Assembly (NCBI GenBank): GCA_021802225.1
Contig: JAKAAS010000034.1
Span: 1 to 9,620 of the forward strand
DNA from: Bacillota bacterium
GTDB lineage: Bacteria; Bacillota_E; Sulfobacillia; Sulfobacillales; Sulfobacillaceae
Direction: 5' to 3'
Length of the DNA stretch: 9,620 bases
Below the pieces are notes generated by a model. It was not told the origin of the DNA, made no database searches, and worked only from the letters and a program-made list of their open reading frames with translations. Shown one piece after another: positions 1-6,332 of the stretch. Numbering within the stretch: the stretch's first letter is position 1; each line of letters begins with the position of its first letter. Both the position numbers and the translations under genes were made by a program.

Positions 1-432
1 AACCGGTTCGGTCTCCCGGTAGTGGTGTGGAGCTATCCCCGCGGCTCAGCAGTTGAGGCCAAAGGCGGCAAGGACAGTGTGTACGCTATTGATTATGCGG
101 CCCGGACTGCTCAGGAACTGGGAGCCGACGTGATCAAGGTCAACGTGCCCAACGTTGACGCCGATTTGACTGCTGCTCCCAAGGTTTACCAAAGGCAGTG
201 GACCATGCCCGAGGCGTTAGCGCAGATTATCCGCTCCGGCGGCCGCTCCTTGGTGATTTTCGCTGGGGGTGAGAAGGCTTCGGAGCAAGATACCATGGGG
301 AAGGCCCGGCTGTGTATGGAGAATGGGGCAACGGGACTGATTTTCGGCCGCAATGTCTGGCAGCAGTCGTATCATGAAGCCATCACGTTGGCTGAAGATA
401 TTCACCAGCTTTTAGCCAATTACCCGGGGTAG
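1..432 (+). CDS. Class I fructose-bisphosphate aldolase, DhnA/FbaB type (3' end, partial)
   Basis: This is the C-terminal 143 residues of a DhnA-type class I aldolase, which in this family usually cleaves fructose 1,6-bisphosphate through a lysine Schiff base in cytosolic glycolysis and gluconeogenesis. The frame is open to the left edge (it begins N-R-F-G-L-P-V-V-V-W), so the gene starts outside the window and the GTG at 22 is not its start. Visible family motifs are W-S-Y-P-R-G, the strand G-A-D-V-I-K-V-N (Lys at codon 46, 136-138, a candidate Schiff-base lysine), the phosphate-binding V-I-F-A-G-G-E-K and the closing G-A-T-G-L-I-F-G-R-N-V-W. Many relatives have K-x-K where this one has K-V-N; which lysine is catalytic here cannot be settled without an alignment. 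DhnA-like enzymes also include LsrF and transaldolase-like members, so the exact substrate is inferred. A strong terminator follows 19 bases after the stop. Confidence 0.85.
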   Translation, partial: NRFGLPVVVWSYPRGSAVEAKGGKDSVYAIDYAARTAQELGADVIKVNVPNVDADLTAAPKVYQRQWTMPEALAQIIRSGGRSLVIFAGGEKASEQDTMGKARLCMENGATGLIFGRNVWQQSYHEAITLAEDIHQLLANYPG

Positions 433-451
433 GGCGAGCTGGGCATATTTT

Positions 452-483
452 GATGCTGGCCTCTTCAGGCCAGCATCTTTTTT
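452..483 (+). terminator. Rho-independent terminator of the aldolase gene
   Basis: A perfect 10-bp stem (452-461 with 468-477, arm GATGCTGGCC) encloses a 6-base loop (TCTTCA) and is followed directly by six T residues (478-483). It lies 19 bases after the aldolase stop codon. This is the clearest intrinsic terminator in the window and separates the aldolase unit from everything downstream. Confidence 0.93.
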
Positions 484-945
484 GTGCGCTCATCTCCAGG
501 CTTCAGGCCCTACAGCCAAAAACAACATCAGTAGGCATGGGCTTTTGCCGCTCGGGCAGGTCCGTTCTGAGCCAATCCCAGTGTCGCGGAGCGGGCAGTC
601 TGCTGGGATCATTTGAACGGAACGGGAAAAAGATGCCGCACTGGAAGAACCTGACGCTGCGGGTGAAGTGTCAAATTATAGAATCGGCGCCTGTCGGAAG
701 TGGAGCTTCAGGGTCTCCAATAGCACAGGCCGTCCGGCTTTTGATAGCGTGCCCAAAAAGCCGTGCCTTTCCCCATGCGACAGTTTCCCGGATGCAGGCC
801 TTCAGGATTTTGCAGTGATGTCTGGTATCATCAGAAGAAGGGCGCGTCCCTGGGATGCGCCAGCATGGAGCCTTGGCCTGTGGCCAGTCCCTAAAACTGA
901 CAGCATGGCCGGGCCCATCAGTTGCGGGTCAAGGAGGACAAGCGC
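484..945. other. Gene-poor interval upstream of the M61 peptidase, with two small hairpins
   Basis: About 460 bases lie between the aldolase terminator and the peptidase start. Open frames here (450-818 and 668-985, both +) have no recognisable family, no good ribosome site and unusual composition, so I do not call them genes. Two tandem hairpins lie close to the next gene. One is at 841-861 (9 bp including one G-T pair, 3-base loop). The other is at 874-886 (TGGCC/GGCCA, loop TGT). Neither is followed by a T-run, so they look like leader structure rather than terminators. I see no T-box, riboswitch core, 6S, SRP, tmRNA or tRNA signature, and no convincing promoter. The stretch at about 632-690 reads like the start of a protein (M-P-H-W-K-N-L-T-L-R-V-K-C) and could be the relic of a decayed gene. 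Confidence 0.5.
931..937 (+). promoter_or_regulatory. Ribosome binding site fixing the M61 start at 946
   Basis: AAGGAGG, a full match to the anti-Shine-Dalgarno sequence, lies 8 bases before the ATG at 946. The frame is open further upstream to a TTG at 922, but that codon precedes this site and has none of its own, so 946 is the start. Confidence 0.9.
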
Positions 946-2691
946 ATGCATGTTTCATCTACCCTGCATTACCGGATTGCCATGATGCATCCGGGCAGCC
1001 ACCGTTTCCAGGTGCGGATCACGTGGTCTGGGCCTGGTGAATTTCCTGAGCAGTGGGCGTTGCCCGTGTGGACCCCCGGCTCTTATCTCGTCCGAGAATT
1101 CTCCAAACATGTCGGACCCGTCCGGGCAGCATCTCCCAGCAAGGCGCTGGCGGTGCGCAAGACGGGCAAGTCCACATGGAGCGTGGACCTGCCCGAGCCG
1201 GATGCGCCTGTAACCCTAGAATATGAAGTCTATGCGTTTGAGTTGAGCGTGCGCACCAGTTACCTCGATGGCGCGCGGGGCTATTTCAACGGCGCCAACG
1301 TCTTTTGGTATCCACAGACCGCCGCGCCTTATACCATCGAGCTCGAAGTTGTCCCCGCGCCGGGCTGGGATGTGGCCACAGCTTTAGACCGGCTCCCACA
1401 GCCGGGATTTGTCTATGCCGCCCCCGACTACGACACGTTGGTGGACAGCCCAGTGGAATGCGGCACGCTGCGCCGTGAAACATTTACGGTCGGCGGCACC
1501 GTGCATGAATTGGTTTTGACAGGCATGGACCAGATTGATGTCTCCCCCCTCCTCCGGGACCTTCCGCCCATCATCCAGGCGGCCCAAGACGTGTTTGGAG
1601 GCCCTCTGCCCTATGACCGCTACGTCTTTCTCGTGCACGGGGCTCAGGGGACCGGAGGCGGTTTGGAGCACCGCAATTCAGCCAGCATCATTTTTGACCG
1701 GTTTATGCTCCACAGTCCAGACCAGTACCCCAGAGTGCTGGCGCTGTTCGCTCACGAATACTTCCATGTCTGGAATGTAAAACGGCTGCACCCGCATAAC
1801 CTCGGGCCCTTCGACTATCAGCATGAAGTCTTCACGACTCTCTTGTGGGTGCTCGAGGGCTGGACCGACTATTATGCCTGGATCCTGCTGGCCCGCGCCG
1901 GTGCCGTGGAGCCCACCGTGGTGCTGAAGCACTTTGCCGAGTCCCTGCGGGTTTTGGATGGCACCCCGGGACGCGCGGTGCAAAGCGTGGCAGAAGCGTC
2001 GTGGGACACGTGGATCAAATTTTACCGGCCAGACGGCGATTCTCCCAATAGTACCGTCAGCTACTATCTGAAAGGCGCCTTGGTTGCCCTCTTTTTGGAC
2101 TTGTCCCTGCGCCGCGCCACCGCAGGCCAGTCCAGTCTCGATGCCGTCATGCGTGATCTGTGGGACCAGTACGGAGACCAGGGCTACGGAGACGGAGCTG
2201 TCGAAGAGGCCCTCATCAAGGAAGGCGGCCCAATCGTGCGGCAGTGGCTTGAAAGCTGGGTCTATGGAACAGCGGAATGGGACAGCCAAATTTGGGCAGA
2301 TTTTGGTCTCACCCTGAGCCGGGACTTCAAAAATCCGCAAGACACCGGCGTGTTCACCGGAATCATTGCGGAGCGTATGGAAAATGGCGGGATTCTCATC
2401 AAGCATGTGCTGCGGGGAAGTCCCGCAGAGGCAGCGGGACTTGGACCGGGCGATGAGTGGATTGCCCTCGACACAGCCCGCATCCGCTTCCAAGATCTCG
2501 AGACCCGTCTGGCCCAATGCATCCCGGGGCAAGAGATCACCCTGAGTATTTTCCGCAATAACCATCTGCAGACATACGGGGTGGTGCCAGAGCCCCCGCG
2601 GCCCAACCAGTGGGCTCTCACCCGGCTGTCCGACAGCACAGAAAAGGCCCGCCAACAATTTCGCGAATGGTTGGGAGCCCCTCTGCCTTAA
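946..2691 (+). CDS. M61-family metallopeptidase (glycyl aminopeptidase-like) with C-terminal PDZ domain
   Basis: A 581-residue zinc aminopeptidase of MEROPS family M61, whose characterised members release N-terminal Gly or Ala from peptides. The N-terminal third is the beta-rich M61 N domain (it contains W-T-P-G-S-Y-L-V-R-E-F, a family hallmark). The catalytic domain has the substrate-site motif G-G-L-E-H (238-242), the zinc motif H-E-Y-F-H (270-274, ligands His270 and His274, general base Glu271) continuing W-N-V-K-R, and the third ligand Glu304 in E-G-W-T-D-Y-Y. A PDZ domain follows at about 470-550 with G-S-P-A-E-A-A-G-L and P-G-D-E-W. All catalytic residues are present and the length is typical. 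No signal peptide is visible, so a cytosolic location is likely. The gene stands alone, preceded by a strong ribosome site and running tail to tail into the reductase gene, 4 bp away. The substrate is inferred from the family. Confidence 0.93.
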   Translation: MHVSSTLHYRIAMMHPGSHRFQVRITWSGPGEFPEQWALPVWTPGSYLVREFSKHVGPVRAASPSKALAVRKTGKSTWSVDLPEPDAPVTLEYEVYAFELSVRTSYLDGARGYFNGANVFWYPQTAAPYTIELEVVPAPGWDVATALDRLPQPGFVYAAPDYDTLVDSPVECGTLRRETFTVGGTVHELVLTGMDQIDVSPLLRDLPPIIQAAQDVFGGPLPYDRYVFLVHGAQGTGGGLEHRNSASIIFDRFMLHSPDQYPRVLALFAHEYFHVWNVKRLHPHNLGPFDYQHEVFTTLLWVLEGWTDYYAWILLARAGAVEPTVVLKHFAESLRVLDGTPGRAVQSVAEASWDTWIKFYRPDGDSPNSTVSYYLKGALVALFLDLSLRRATAGQSSLDAVMRDLWDQYGDQGYGDGAVEEALIKEGGPIVRQWLESWVYGTAEWDSQIWADFGLTLSRDFKNPQDTGVFTGIIAERMENGGILIKHVLRGSPAEAAGLGPGDEWIALDTARIRFQDLETRLAQCIPGQEITLSIFRNNHLQTYGVVPEPPRPNQWALTRLSDSTEKARQQFREWLGAPLP

Positions 2692-2695
2692 CTGA

Positions 2696-3670
2696 TTACG
2701 AGTGCGACATTTCCAGCGCCGGAGCGGTGAGGAGATAATGGCGGGCGGATTCCACCGCTGTGGCCACCTCGCCGAACCCTGCGGAAATCAGCTTGACTTT
2801 GCCGGGATAGTTGACGATATCCCCGGCTGCGAATACGCCGGGAAGATTAGTGTGCATCGCCGAATTCACCGCAATTTCATGACCGTTCAGGGTGAGGTTC
2901 CAGTCATGAAAAATCGTGGTCCCCGGCACCAAACCGATGGCTACGATCACCCGGCTGACGTCCAGGCGGGTGGTCCCCTGCGTCTGATTGTGCTGCAGGT
3001 GCGCTACCGACAGCATCTCCTGGTCTCCGTCAAGCCCAACCAGCTGGTAGCGCGGCAGCAATTCCACATTCGGCAGCGCCTGAAGTTTCGCCAGACTGTC
3101 TTCATGACACTGAAATTGGTCCCGCCGGTGAATCATCCAGACTTTTTTGGCAAGCGGAGCCACGGCCATCGCCCAGTCGGCGGCCGAATCCCCGCCACCC
3201 ACAACCAGGACAGACTGGTCCCGGAAGACACTCAGATCCCTAACCACGTAATGCAAACCGCGGCCTTCGAACCGGTCTATCGCATCCTGGTTGAAGCGCC
3301 GCGGGATGAACTCCCCAATCCCGGCCGTGATAATGACCGCACGTCCAGCAAACCGGCCATGGTCGGTCTCGATATGCCACAGCCCGCCCTTCGCCTCCAA
3401 AGTTCTGGCCGTGGTCCCCAAGAGAATCTGGGAAGGATATTGCTGCGCCTGCCGTTTCAGCTGCTCCACCAGATCATGCCCCGTCACGGCCGGAAACCCG
3501 CCCACATCATAAATCGGCTTCTGTGGATATAAGTGCTCCAGCTGCCCGCCTAGACTGGACAGCCGTTCAATCATCGTTGTTTTCAGATGGTGCAAGCCTG
3601 TGAGATACAAGCCGTACAAACCAACCGGACCCCCGCCAACTACAAGCACATCGGCTGAGCTCTCTCCCAT
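2696..3670 (-). CDS. Type 2 ferredoxin/flavodoxin-NADP(+) reductase (YumC-like)
   Basis: A 324-residue FAD protein of the thioredoxin-reductase-like FNR class found in Bacillota, which passes electrons between NADPH and ferredoxin or flavodoxin in the cytosol. It has the N-terminal FAD dinucleotide motif G-G-G-P-V-G (12-17), the segment P-Q-K-P-I-Y-D-V-G-G-F-P (49-60), the NADPH motif G-G-G-D-S-A (158-163) with H-R-R-D (181-184) for the 2'-phosphate, and the second FAD motif A-A-G-D-I (281-285). The redox C-x-x-C of true thioredoxin reductases is absent, which separates it from TrxB. The length is close to the usual 330-350. The ATG has a GAGGGAA ribosome site just upstream and a recognisable SigA-type promoter at 3726-3755. 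It is monocistronic, divergent from the HD gene and convergent with the peptidase gene, with no terminator visible after its stop. Confidence 0.92.
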   Translation of the reverse strand: MGESSADVLVVGGGPVGLYGLYLTGLHHLKTTMIERLSSLGGQLEHLYPQKPIYDVGGFPAVTGHDLVEQLKRQAQQYPSQILLGTTARTLEAKGGLWHIETDHGRFAGRAVIITAGIGEFIPRRFNQDAIDRFEGRGLHYVVRDLSVFRDQSVLVVGGGDSAADWAMAVAPLAKKVWMIHRRDQFQCHEDSLAKLQALPNVELLPRYQLVGLDGDQEMLSVAHLQHNQTQGTTRLDVSRVIVAIGLVPGTTIFHDWNLTLNGHEIAVNSAMHTNLPGVFAAGDIVNYPGKVKLISAGFGEVATAVESARHYLLTAPALEMSHS

Positions 3671-3725
3671 GGTGTTCCCTCACTGTCCTCGTTCTCCATT
3701 GGGAATCCGCAAGAATTCCTTTCTC

Positions 3726-3755
3726 AGTGTAGCCAATAAATTTTCGTCTTGTCAA
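3726..3755 (-). promoter_or_regulatory. SigA-type promoter of the ferredoxin-NADP reductase gene
   Basis: Read on the minus strand, a perfect TTGACA -35 box (3755-3750) is followed after 18 bases by TACACT (3731-3726, 4 of 6 to TATAAT). The spacer is AT-rich. The predicted transcript would start near 3719 and carry a leader of about 50 bases. The -35 box shares five base pairs with the -35 box of the opposing promoter. Confidence 0.65.
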
Positions 3756-3777
3756 AAATCGCATTTCGCAGTATCGT
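3749..3777 (+). promoter_or_regulatory. SigA-type promoter of the HD-domain gene
   Basis: TTGTCA (3749-3754, 5 of 6 to TTGACA) is followed after the ideal 17 bases by TATCGT (3772-3777, 4 of 6 to TATAAT). The predicted start site near 3784 gives a leader of about 32 bases that contains the ribosome site AAGGTGG (3802-3808), 7 bases before the ATG. It overlaps the reductase promoter back to back. Confidence 0.6.
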
Positions 3778-3815
3778 CGTCTGAAAACTTCTATTTGATC
3801 TAAGGTGGTGCTCAA

Positions 3816-4394
3816 ATGCCGTTGCCGTCTCCCATTCCTGACCGTGACACAAGCTGGGACTTACTCAACCGCTATACCGCAAATCCTTCCCTGATCAAAC
3901 ACGCGCTCGCCGTCGAGGCCGTGATGCGGGCCCTGGCAGAGCGTTACGGGGAAGATCCTGATCTCTTCGGCACGGTTGGCCTGCTGCATGACTTCGATTA
4001 TGAAGCATTCCCCAACATTGGCGAACATACGGTGGAAGGGGCAAAAATTTTAGCCGAAGCGGACTTCCCCCCCATTATTATTGAGGCTATCTCCTCGCAC
4101 GTCACCGAAAATGGGATAGCGCGCGACACCGTTCTCAAACGCGCCATTTATGCCGCGGATGAACTGACCGGGTTTGTGGTGGCGGTCACTCTGGTGCGCC
4201 CCAGCAAGAGCCTCAGAGATGTGGCTCCCCGGTCGGTGATAAAGAAGTTGAAAGACAAGAGCTTTGCCAAAGGGGTCAATCGCGATGACGTCTACCAGGG
4301 AGCCGAAGGGCTGGAGATCCCCCTGGACGCCCTCATCCAGTTCGTGGTTGACGCGCTGGCGCCGCATGCTGAATCTTTGGGCCTCAACGCCTAG
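3816..4394 (+). CDS. HD-domain (HDIG-like) metal-dependent phosphohydrolase
   Basis: A 192-residue single-domain HD protein. The metal-binding set is visible: His29 (I-K-H-A), the His58-Asp59 pair in L-L-H-D-F-D-Y-E, His71 (G-E-H-T), His95 (S-S-H-V) and Asp115 (A-A-D-E-L), spaced as in stand-alone HDIG hydrolases. HD proteins of this kind hydrolyse phosphate esters of nucleotides or related small molecules. The substrate of this subfamily is not something I can name, and nothing in the neighbourhood points to one. It is cytosolic (no signal or membrane segment). The start is set by AAGGTGG 7 bases upstream. It appears monocistronic, with its own promoter overlapping that of the reductase, and its TAG stop lies inside the palindrome at 4388-4414. 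Confidence 0.87.
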   Translation: MPLPSPIPDRDTSWDLLNRYTANPSLIKHALAVEAVMRALAERYGEDPDLFGTVGLLHDFDYEAFPNIGEHTVEGAKILAEADFPPIIIEAISSHVTENGIARDTVLKRAIYAADELTGFVVAVTLVRPSKSLRDVAPRSVIKKLKDKSFAKGVNRDDVYQGAEGLEIPLDALIQFVVDALAPHAESLGLNA

Positions 4395-4429
4395 AGCCCG
4401 ACCGGCTCTAGGCGCTCCCCTCCGGGGAG
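4388..4429. terminator. Convergent palindrome and second hairpin between the HD and DUF2203 genes
   Basis: A perfect 11-bp inverted repeat (4388-4398 with 4404-4414, arm CGCCTAGAGCC) has a 5-base loop. Its arms hold the TAG stops of both convergent genes. A second hairpin, 4415-4420 with 4424-4429 (CTCCCC/GGGGAG, loop TCC), adjoins it and is followed on the plus strand by TTT. Because neither side has a long T-run, termination efficiency is uncertain, but position and symmetry suggest a bidirectional terminator. Confidence 0.55.
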
Positions 4430-4833
4430 TTTCCTATGGGCTTGCGCCCCGAAAAGCCTTCGTCCAGACCGTGATAATACAACACTGCCGGTTCATCCAT
4501 CCTCCAGCACAGATAGACCGGCTCACCGTTTATTTCGCTGGGGAAATCGACCAGCCCCATTTCGACATCGGTGACCCGGCATCCCAGCTGATTAATCTCG
4601 GCCAGCACATGATTGGCTTCGCTGACCACGTGGTCAAATTCCTGTTTCGCCAGCTGATAGTCGCTCAGCATAATCAGGTTGCCATCCTTGCGGTAGCCAA
4701 CCTCCCGGATGTCGCGCATCTCCTCATACTTCGTCCGCGCCTGGCCCTGGAGCGACCGCAAATTGCTGAGAAGTTCGCGCAGCGGCGGCAGCAGCTGATT
4801 GGCTTCCCCGACTGTGAATTGTCTCGCCGTCAT
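4408..4833 (-). CDS. DUF2203 family protein
   Basis: A 141-residue protein of the uncharacterised DUF2203 family. The hallmarks are an N-terminal F-T-V-G-E-A-N-Q-L-L-P-P-L, a long helical, probably coiled-coil middle (about residues 13-85), and a conserved C-terminal block with G-L-V-D-F-P, V-Y-L-C-W-R, Y-Y-H-G-L-D-E-G-F and G-R-K-P-I. Length matches the family. No catalytic function is known to me, and I do not propose one. The ATG has GGGAGG spaced 7-8 bases upstream. It is the last gene of the minus-strand cluster, 18 bp after the cobalamin adenosyltransferase stop, so the two are probably co-transcribed. Its final codons run through the second hairpin and its TAG lies in the palindrome shared with the HD gene. 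Confidence 0.88.
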   Translation of the reverse strand: MTARQFTVGEANQLLPPLRELLSNLRSLQGQARTKYEEMRDIREVGYRKDGNLIMLSDYQLAKQEFDHVVSEANHVLAEINQLGCRVTDVEMGLVDFPSEINGEPVYLCWRMDEPAVLYYHGLDEGFSGRKPIGNSPEGSA

Positions 4834-4851
4834 AGCACATCCTCCCTGGGC

Positions 4852-5394
4852 CTAGAATTGCGCGTCCGTGTCTTCCACCCCGGCCGCGCGGTTGGCCGCG
4901 CGCGCCGCCACAAACAAAAAGTCGGACAGCCGGTTGAGGTATTTCAGCTGCGGCCCATAGGATCCGTCCTCTTGCGCAAGGGCAACCAAGCGCCTTTCCG
5001 CGCGCCGCGCCACCGTGCGCGCCTGCTGCAGAAACGCGGCCGCCGGAGTTCCCGCCGGCAAAATAAACTGGCGCAAGGCGGGCAGGTCCTTTTCCATCGC
5101 GTCGATCCCCTGTTCTAGAGAATCAACGGCTCCCGAGTCCAGGCGGTCCGTCCGGTCAGGACTGATATTGGAGAGGTCAGCCCCCACAGCAAACAGATGA
5201 TTTTGGACAGCGAGCAGCGCAGCATCAAGCCCGCCCGGCTGCAGGTAGGCGCGCGCCACCCCAATCACCGCATTGGCTTCGTCGACGGCACCATACGACT
5301 CGACCCGCAAACTATCTTTTGTCACCCGCTTCATGCCGCCATGGCCCCACAAGCTGGTCATGCCCGTATCTCCCGTTTTTGTGTATATTTTCAC
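4852..5394 (-). CDS. Cob(I)alamin adenosyltransferase, PduO type
   Basis: A 180-residue cytosolic enzyme that transfers adenosyl from ATP to cob(I)alamin to make coenzyme B12. The N terminus carries the ATP-binding motif K-I-Y-T-K-T-G-D-T-G-M-T-S-L (2-15), followed by R-V-E-S-Y-G-A-V-D-E-A-N (30-41). The C-terminal helices carry F-I-L-P-A-G-T (110-116), A-R-T-V-A-R-R-A-E-R (125-134) and Y-L-N-R-L-S-D-F-L-F (152-161), all family signatures. I start it at the GTG ending at 5394 because GGGAGG lies 6 bases upstream and this gives the standard PduO N terminus. The frame stays open to an ATG at 5490, but those 32 extra residues look unlike the family and reach into the upstream gene. No B12-dependent enzyme or B12 riboswitch is in the window, so the enzyme it serves is elsewhere. 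Confidence 0.93.
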   Translation of the reverse strand: MKIYTKTGDTGMTSLWGHGGMKRVTKDSLRVESYGAVDEANAVIGVARAYLQPGGLDAALLAVQNHLFAVGADLSNISPDRTDRLDSGAVDSLEQGIDAMEKDLPALRQFILPAGTPAAAFLQQARTVARRAERRLVALAQEDGSYGPQLKYLNRLSDFLFVAARAANRAAGVEDTDAQF

Positions 5395-5400
5395 CGATGT

Positions 5401-5406
5401 CCTCCC
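5401..5406 (-). promoter_or_regulatory. Ribosome binding site fixing the GTG start of the cobalamin adenosyltransferase
   Basis: On the minus strand GGGAGG (5406-5401) lies 6 bases before the GTG at 5394. It selects this start over the upstream in-frame ATG at 5490, which has no comparable site. Confidence 0.85.
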
Positions 5407-5441
5407 AATTCCGTTCCCTGTCCCGTGTACTTGCCCGCTCC

Positions 5442-6281
5442 CTACGAAAAACGCCAGCCGCTGTAGAGCCCCGTGCGGTGATAATCCCACAGGAGCAACA
5501 CCGCGCTGAGGGTCATGAGGACCGCTCCCCCTATTCTACGGGAAGTCGCGCGTTCCTGAAACAGAAAGGGCGCAATCACTGCCGCCGCTAGAGCCGCGAC
5601 GGCAGAACTGGCCTCCACTAAAGTTGCTGGCCAGCTCTCAAGCAGCACCACCACGCTCACGTAGGACACGGCGTTCAGCAACCCTGTGGCCGCACTGGCA
5701 AGAGGGTAGGCGGCAACAACCCGGAACACGGCGGGAAGCTCCCCCCTGGCGGCAATAGCCAGTCCCATCCACACGGCGACAAAGGTCATGAGGCTAGCCC
5801 CGTACGTCCAAGGGTTCCCCATGGCGGCATGGACATCTCCCAGCCGCCCCACCACCAGCAGCATGTCGCTCGCCACCATCATCAAGACAGGCCATGAGAG
5901 TCGTCCCTGAACCTGGCACCAGGCTCCCATCCCAAAAAGTCCCATGAATAGCCACGAAACTCCCCGCCAGTCCGCAGGATGGAGGATGAAGAGCATCATG
6001 GCCGTCGCATTGGACCACGGGCTGACCTGGCTGGCCTGCCCCGTGACCAGAGACGAGGTGTACAGGCCAAAGGCGGCGGCATAAGCCAGGCTCGGCCAAA
6101 AAGCCTGCCAGTCGACCCCCCAGTGCCCCTGGGCGCCGGCAGCTGCCCACAGGAAAAGCGCTGCCCCTGTATAAGCAGCGCCCATGACAGGCCAAGGGCT
6201 GGCCTGCCGGCGCCCGAAGAGCCGGTAAGCCAGCCTTTCGCCGGTTAGGCTTGCCACCCTGACCGCGAGCCATATATCCAC
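5442..6281 (-). CDS. EamA/DMT-superfamily-like multi-pass membrane protein
   Basis: A 279-residue, very hydrophobic, Ala- and Trp-rich protein with about nine or ten predicted membrane segments (roughly 28-48, 57-80, 88-103, 106-122, 128-147, 158-176, 185-225 as two, 227-245 and 250-268). A weakly hydrophobic first helix carries basic residues. The last segments follow the drug/metabolite transporter pattern: a helix, then F-Q-E-R-A-T-S-R-R-I-G-G-A-V-L-M, then a final helix, matching the E-R-x(4-5)-I-G end of EamA repeats. Size and helix count fit the DMT superfamily, but no substrate can be named. The start is a GTG with a G-rich ribosome site (GGGGGG) about 7 bases upstream. An overlapping ATG (6283-6281) is out of frame. 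It sits 51 bp after the VanW gene and 47 bp before the adenosyltransferase gene on the same strand. Confidence 0.72.
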   Translation of the reverse strand: MDIWLAVRVASLTGERLAYRLFGRRQASPWPVMGAAYTGAALFLWAAAGAQGHWGVDWQAFWPSLAYAAAFGLYTSSLVTGQASQVSPWSNATAMMLFILHPADWRGVSWLFMGLFGMGAWCQVQGRLSWPVLMMVASDMLLVVGRLGDVHAAMGNPWTYGASLMTFVAVWMGLAIAARGELPAVFRVVAAYPLASAATGLLNAVSYVSVVVLLESWPATLVEASSAVAALAAAVIAPFLFQERATSRRIGGAVLMTLSAVLLLWDYHRTGLYSGWRFS

Positions 6282-6332
6282 ATCCTGTCCCCCCTATCCC
6301 ACAGTCTATGGGACAAGGAAGCCAACTAGTCT

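Noticed and set aside
632..818. A functional small protein beginning M-P-H-W-K-N-L-T-L-R-V-K-C
   Set aside because: The first dozen residues faintly recall TIGR04076-type proteins, but the rest does not continue in any one frame and no ribosome site precedes it. At best it is a relic.
1678..2658. 326-codon open frame on the minus strand inside the M61 gene
   Set aside because: It is antisense to a peptidase with complete catalytic motifs, its translation matches no family I know, and GC-rich coding DNA commonly leaves long shadow frames.
2702..3532. 276-codon open frame on the plus strand opposite the reductase gene
   Set aside because: The minus strand carries intact FAD and NADPH motifs. 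The plus frame has no domain and no convincing ribosome site, and it is rich in His, Arg and Gln as shadows often are.
4264..5118. 284-codon plus-strand frame crossing the HD gene end, DUF2203 and PduO
   Set aside because: It cuts across three well-supported genes and the palindrome, and has no recognisable motif.
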